64,000 bases of DNA, taken from the NCBI GenBank assembly GCA_041397725.1, contig JAWKVZ010000002.1:62001-126000 (forward strand). The letters run 5' to 3'. Below are positions 62,553 through 64,000 of the stretch, in pieces (the first letter of the stretch is position 1; each line of letters begins with the position of its first letter). The position numbers and the translations under genes are program-made. The notes beneath the pieces were generated by a model. The model was not told the DNA's origin. It worked only from the letters and a program-made list of their open reading frames with translations, and made no database searches. Source of the stretch: JAGRKR01 sp041397725 (lineage in GTDB: Bacteria; Pseudomonadota; Alphaproteobacteria; Rhizobiales; Hyphomicrobiaceae).

Positions 62553-63755
62553 ATGCTCGAAGCCTATATCTATGATGGCCTGCGCACGCCCTTCGGCCGC
62601 CACGCCGGGGCGCTCTCGCGCGTGCGTCCTGACGACATGCTCGGCAGCGTGATCAAGGCCGTGGTCGAGCGCTCGGCCTTCTCGGCGGAGTCCATCGACG
62701 ACGTCAACGTCGGCTGCGGCAACCAGGCCGGCGAGGACAGCCGCTGCGTAGCGCGCCATGCCCTGCTGGTCGCCGGCTTGCCGATCGAGGTGCCGGGCTC
62801 GGTCTATCAGCGCAACTGCGGCTCGGGCTTGAACGCCATCATCGGCGCGGCCCATGCGATCACCTGCGGCGAGGCCGATGTCGTCGTCGCGGGCGGCGTC
62901 GAGAGCATGACGCGCGCGCCGTTTGTCGTCGGCAAGTCCGAGAACGCCTTTGGCAAGGATTTCAAGGTGTTCGATTCGTCCCTCGGCGCGCGCTTCCCGA
63001 ACCCTGCGATCGAGAAGCAGTTCGGTGGCGAAACCATGCCTGAGACGGCCGACAATCTGGCTCGCGACTATCAGCTTTCGCGTGACGACTGCGACGCCTT
63101 CGCCCTCGCTTCGCAGCAGAAGTACGCTGCCGGCCACAAGGACGGCTTCTTCGCCGGCGAGCTCCATCCCGTCACGATCAAGGGCAGCCGCGGCAAGCCC
63201 GACATCGTCGTTGCCGTCGACGAGCATCCGCGGCCCGAGACCAACATCGACGGCCTCACCAAGCTGCGCCCGCTGTTCGAGGGCGGCGTGACGACTGCCG
63301 GCAACGCCTCGGGCATCAACGACGGCGCCGTGGCCATGATCGTTGCGAGCAAGGATGCCGGCGACAAGGCTGGGGCCAAGCCGATTGCCCGCATCCTGTC
63401 CTCGGCCGTCGCCGGTGTGCCGCCGCGCGTCATGGGCTACGGTCCGGTGCCAGCCTCCAAGAAGGCGCTGGAGCGCGCCGGTCTCGACATCAAGGATATG
63501 GACGTCATCGAGATCAACGAGGCGTTCGCCGCTCAGGTGCTCGCCTGCCTCAAGGGGCTCGGCGTCGACTTCAAGGATAGCCGGGTCAACCCGAACGGCG
63601 GCGCCATCGCGCTTGGCCATCCTCTCGGCGCATCCGGACCTCGCATCGCCCTGACGGCGGCCCGCCAGCTCCAGCGCACAGGCGGCCGCTATGCGCTCGT
63701 CTCGATGTGCATCGGCGTCGGCCAGGGCATCGCCATGGTGATCGAGCGCACCTGA
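62553..63755 (+). CDS. Acetyl-CoA acyltransferase, 3-oxoadipyl-CoA thiolase type
   Basis: The 400-residue thiolase begins EAYIYDGLRTPFGRHAGAL and has GCGNQAGEDSR and active Cys in YQRNCGSGLNAI, as in PcaF/PaaJ, then FEGGVTTAGNASGINDGA, NPNGGAIALGHPLGASG and the second Cys in SMCIGVGQG. It cleaves 3-oxoadipyl-CoA or a similar dicarboxylyl thioester to acetyl-CoA and a shortened acyl-CoA. AGGAAAGG precedes the ATG. It is 56 bp downstream of the dehydrogenase. Confidence 0.9.
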   Translation: MLEAYIYDGLRTPFGRHAGALSRVRPDDMLGSVIKAVVERSAFSAESIDDVNVGCGNQAGEDSRCVARHALLVAGLPIEVPGSVYQRNCGSGLNAIIGAAHAITCGEADVVVAGGVESMTRAPFVVGKSENAFGKDFKVFDSSLGARFPNPAIEKQFGGETMPETADNLARDYQLSRDDCDAFALASQQKYAAGHKDGFFAGELHPVTIKGSRGKPDIVVAVDEHPRPETNIDGLTKLRPLFEGGVTTAGNASGINDGAVAMIVASKDAGDKAGAKPIARILSSAVAGVPPRVMGYGPVPASKKALERAGLDIKDMDVIEINEAFAAQVLACLKGLGVDFKDSRVNPNGGAIALGHPLGASGPRIALTAARQLQRTGGRYALVSMCIGVGQGIAMVIERT

Positions 63756-63846
63756 CCGGAGACGCATGAACGATACCGGGCGGCGCCGGCTCGGCCGAGC
63801 TGGCGCCGCTGCCTTGACGGCAGTTGACAAGTCGCGGAGACGAGCC

Positions 63847-64000
63847 ATGGCCACAACAGCGCAGTTCCAGTGGGACGATCCCCTGTTGATCGAGGATCAG
63901 CTCACGGCAGAGGAGCGCGCCATCCGCGACGAGGTGCGCCGGTTCGCGCAGGAGCGGTTGGCTCCCCTCATCGTCGACTGGAATGCGCGCGAGTATTTCG
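63847..64000 (+). CDS. Acyl-CoA dehydrogenase, glutaryl-CoA dehydrogenase-like (cut by window end)
   Basis: Only 51 residues lie inside the window. They read FQWDDPLLIEDQLTAEER then RDEVRRFAQERLAPLI, the characteristic start of glutaryl-CoA dehydrogenase (FxWxDPL...QLTxEER). That enzyme converts glutaryl-CoA to crotonyl-CoA and CO2. GGAGACGAG precedes the ATG. The active-site region is outside the window, so a plain acyl-CoA dehydrogenase remains possible. Confidence 0.78.
   Translation, partial: MATTAQFQWDDPLLIEDQLTAEERAIRDEVRRFAQERLAPLIVDWNAREYF

Overview
The window is a 64 kb piece of a GC-rich (roughly two thirds G+C by eye) bacterial chromosome. The gene content suggests an alphaproteobacterium of the order Hyphomicrobiales (Rhizobiales). 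Pointers are hisS-hisZ-hisG with the short, HisZ-dependent HisG, a DUF1194 vWA protein, an extensin-family peptidase-like protein, a CHCC zinc-finger protein, MepA, LolA and an SGCAQGT-type FdhD. The order is inferred from family knowledge, not from a database search. I found no rRNA, tRNA, CRISPR array, transposase, integrase or phage gene, so this looks like ordinary chromosomal backbone with many catabolic and envelope genes.

Layout. 1-2.7 kb: a minus-strand operon of two SGNH hydrolases and a truncated MBOAT acyltransferase, probably an envelope O-acylation module. 3.3-6.1 kb: modABC for molybdate uptake. 6.3-10.5 kb: a five-gene catabolic operon (Zn alcohol dehydrogenase, cyclase-family metal hydrolase, SCP2-like protein, alpha/beta hydrolase, 3-hydroxyisobutyrate-dehydrogenase-like enzyme) closed by a strong terminator; its substrate is unknown. 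10.6-15.5 kb: TPR protein, membrane-anchored nuclease, aldehyde dehydrogenase, LolA-like protein. 16-20 kb: orphan TRAP substrate-binding protein, FdhD, amine-oxidase-like flavoenzyme plus cupin. 20-24.3 kb: mepA, SDR epimerase, recR, alanine dehydrogenase. 24.3-29.3 kb: a MacA/MacB-type exporter with separate ATPase and permease genes, and divergent TrkH. 29.5-35.8 kb: lipoprotein, FAD monooxygenase, zinc-finger protein, hydrolase, thioesterase and several secreted proteins. 35.9-40.7 kb: hisS, hisZ, hisG and a phosphodiesterase-type alkaline-phosphatase-superfamily enzyme.

41-49.3 kb: a small secreted Cys protein, a two-subunit molybdenum hydroxylase with a zinc-free ADH/quinone reductase, a divergent AMP-forming acyl-CoA ligase, a NeuD-type acetyltransferase and a GMC oxidoreductase. 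49.3-56.2 kb: a structured intergenic region, an esterase/GNAT pair, a DUF2147 protein and a DevC-DevA-DevB-like exporter. 56.4-64 kb: an IclR regulator divergent from an operon encoding an NDP-forming acyl-CoA ligase, an SLC13 dicarboxylate permease, 3-hydroxyacyl-CoA dehydrogenase, 3-oxoadipyl-CoA-type thiolase and a truncated glutaryl-CoA-dehydrogenase-like enzyme. Together these make a coherent pathway for import, activation and beta-oxidation of a dicarboxylic acid such as adipate or glutarate.

How it fits together. Molybdate uptake, FdhD and the molybdenum hydroxylase form a molybdoenzyme theme. Three operons look like self-contained organic-acid or aromatic catabolism units. Many start sites are GTG or TTG, and many genes overlap by ATGA, GTGA or TGATG, which supports tight translational coupling. 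Non-coding items of note are a 63-bp dispersed repeat (two copies), a triple 15-bp tandem repeat in the leader of the FAD monooxygenase, two palindromes between the IclR gene and its target operon, a run of three perfect hairpins near 49.5 kb, and five rho-independent-terminator-like hairpins.
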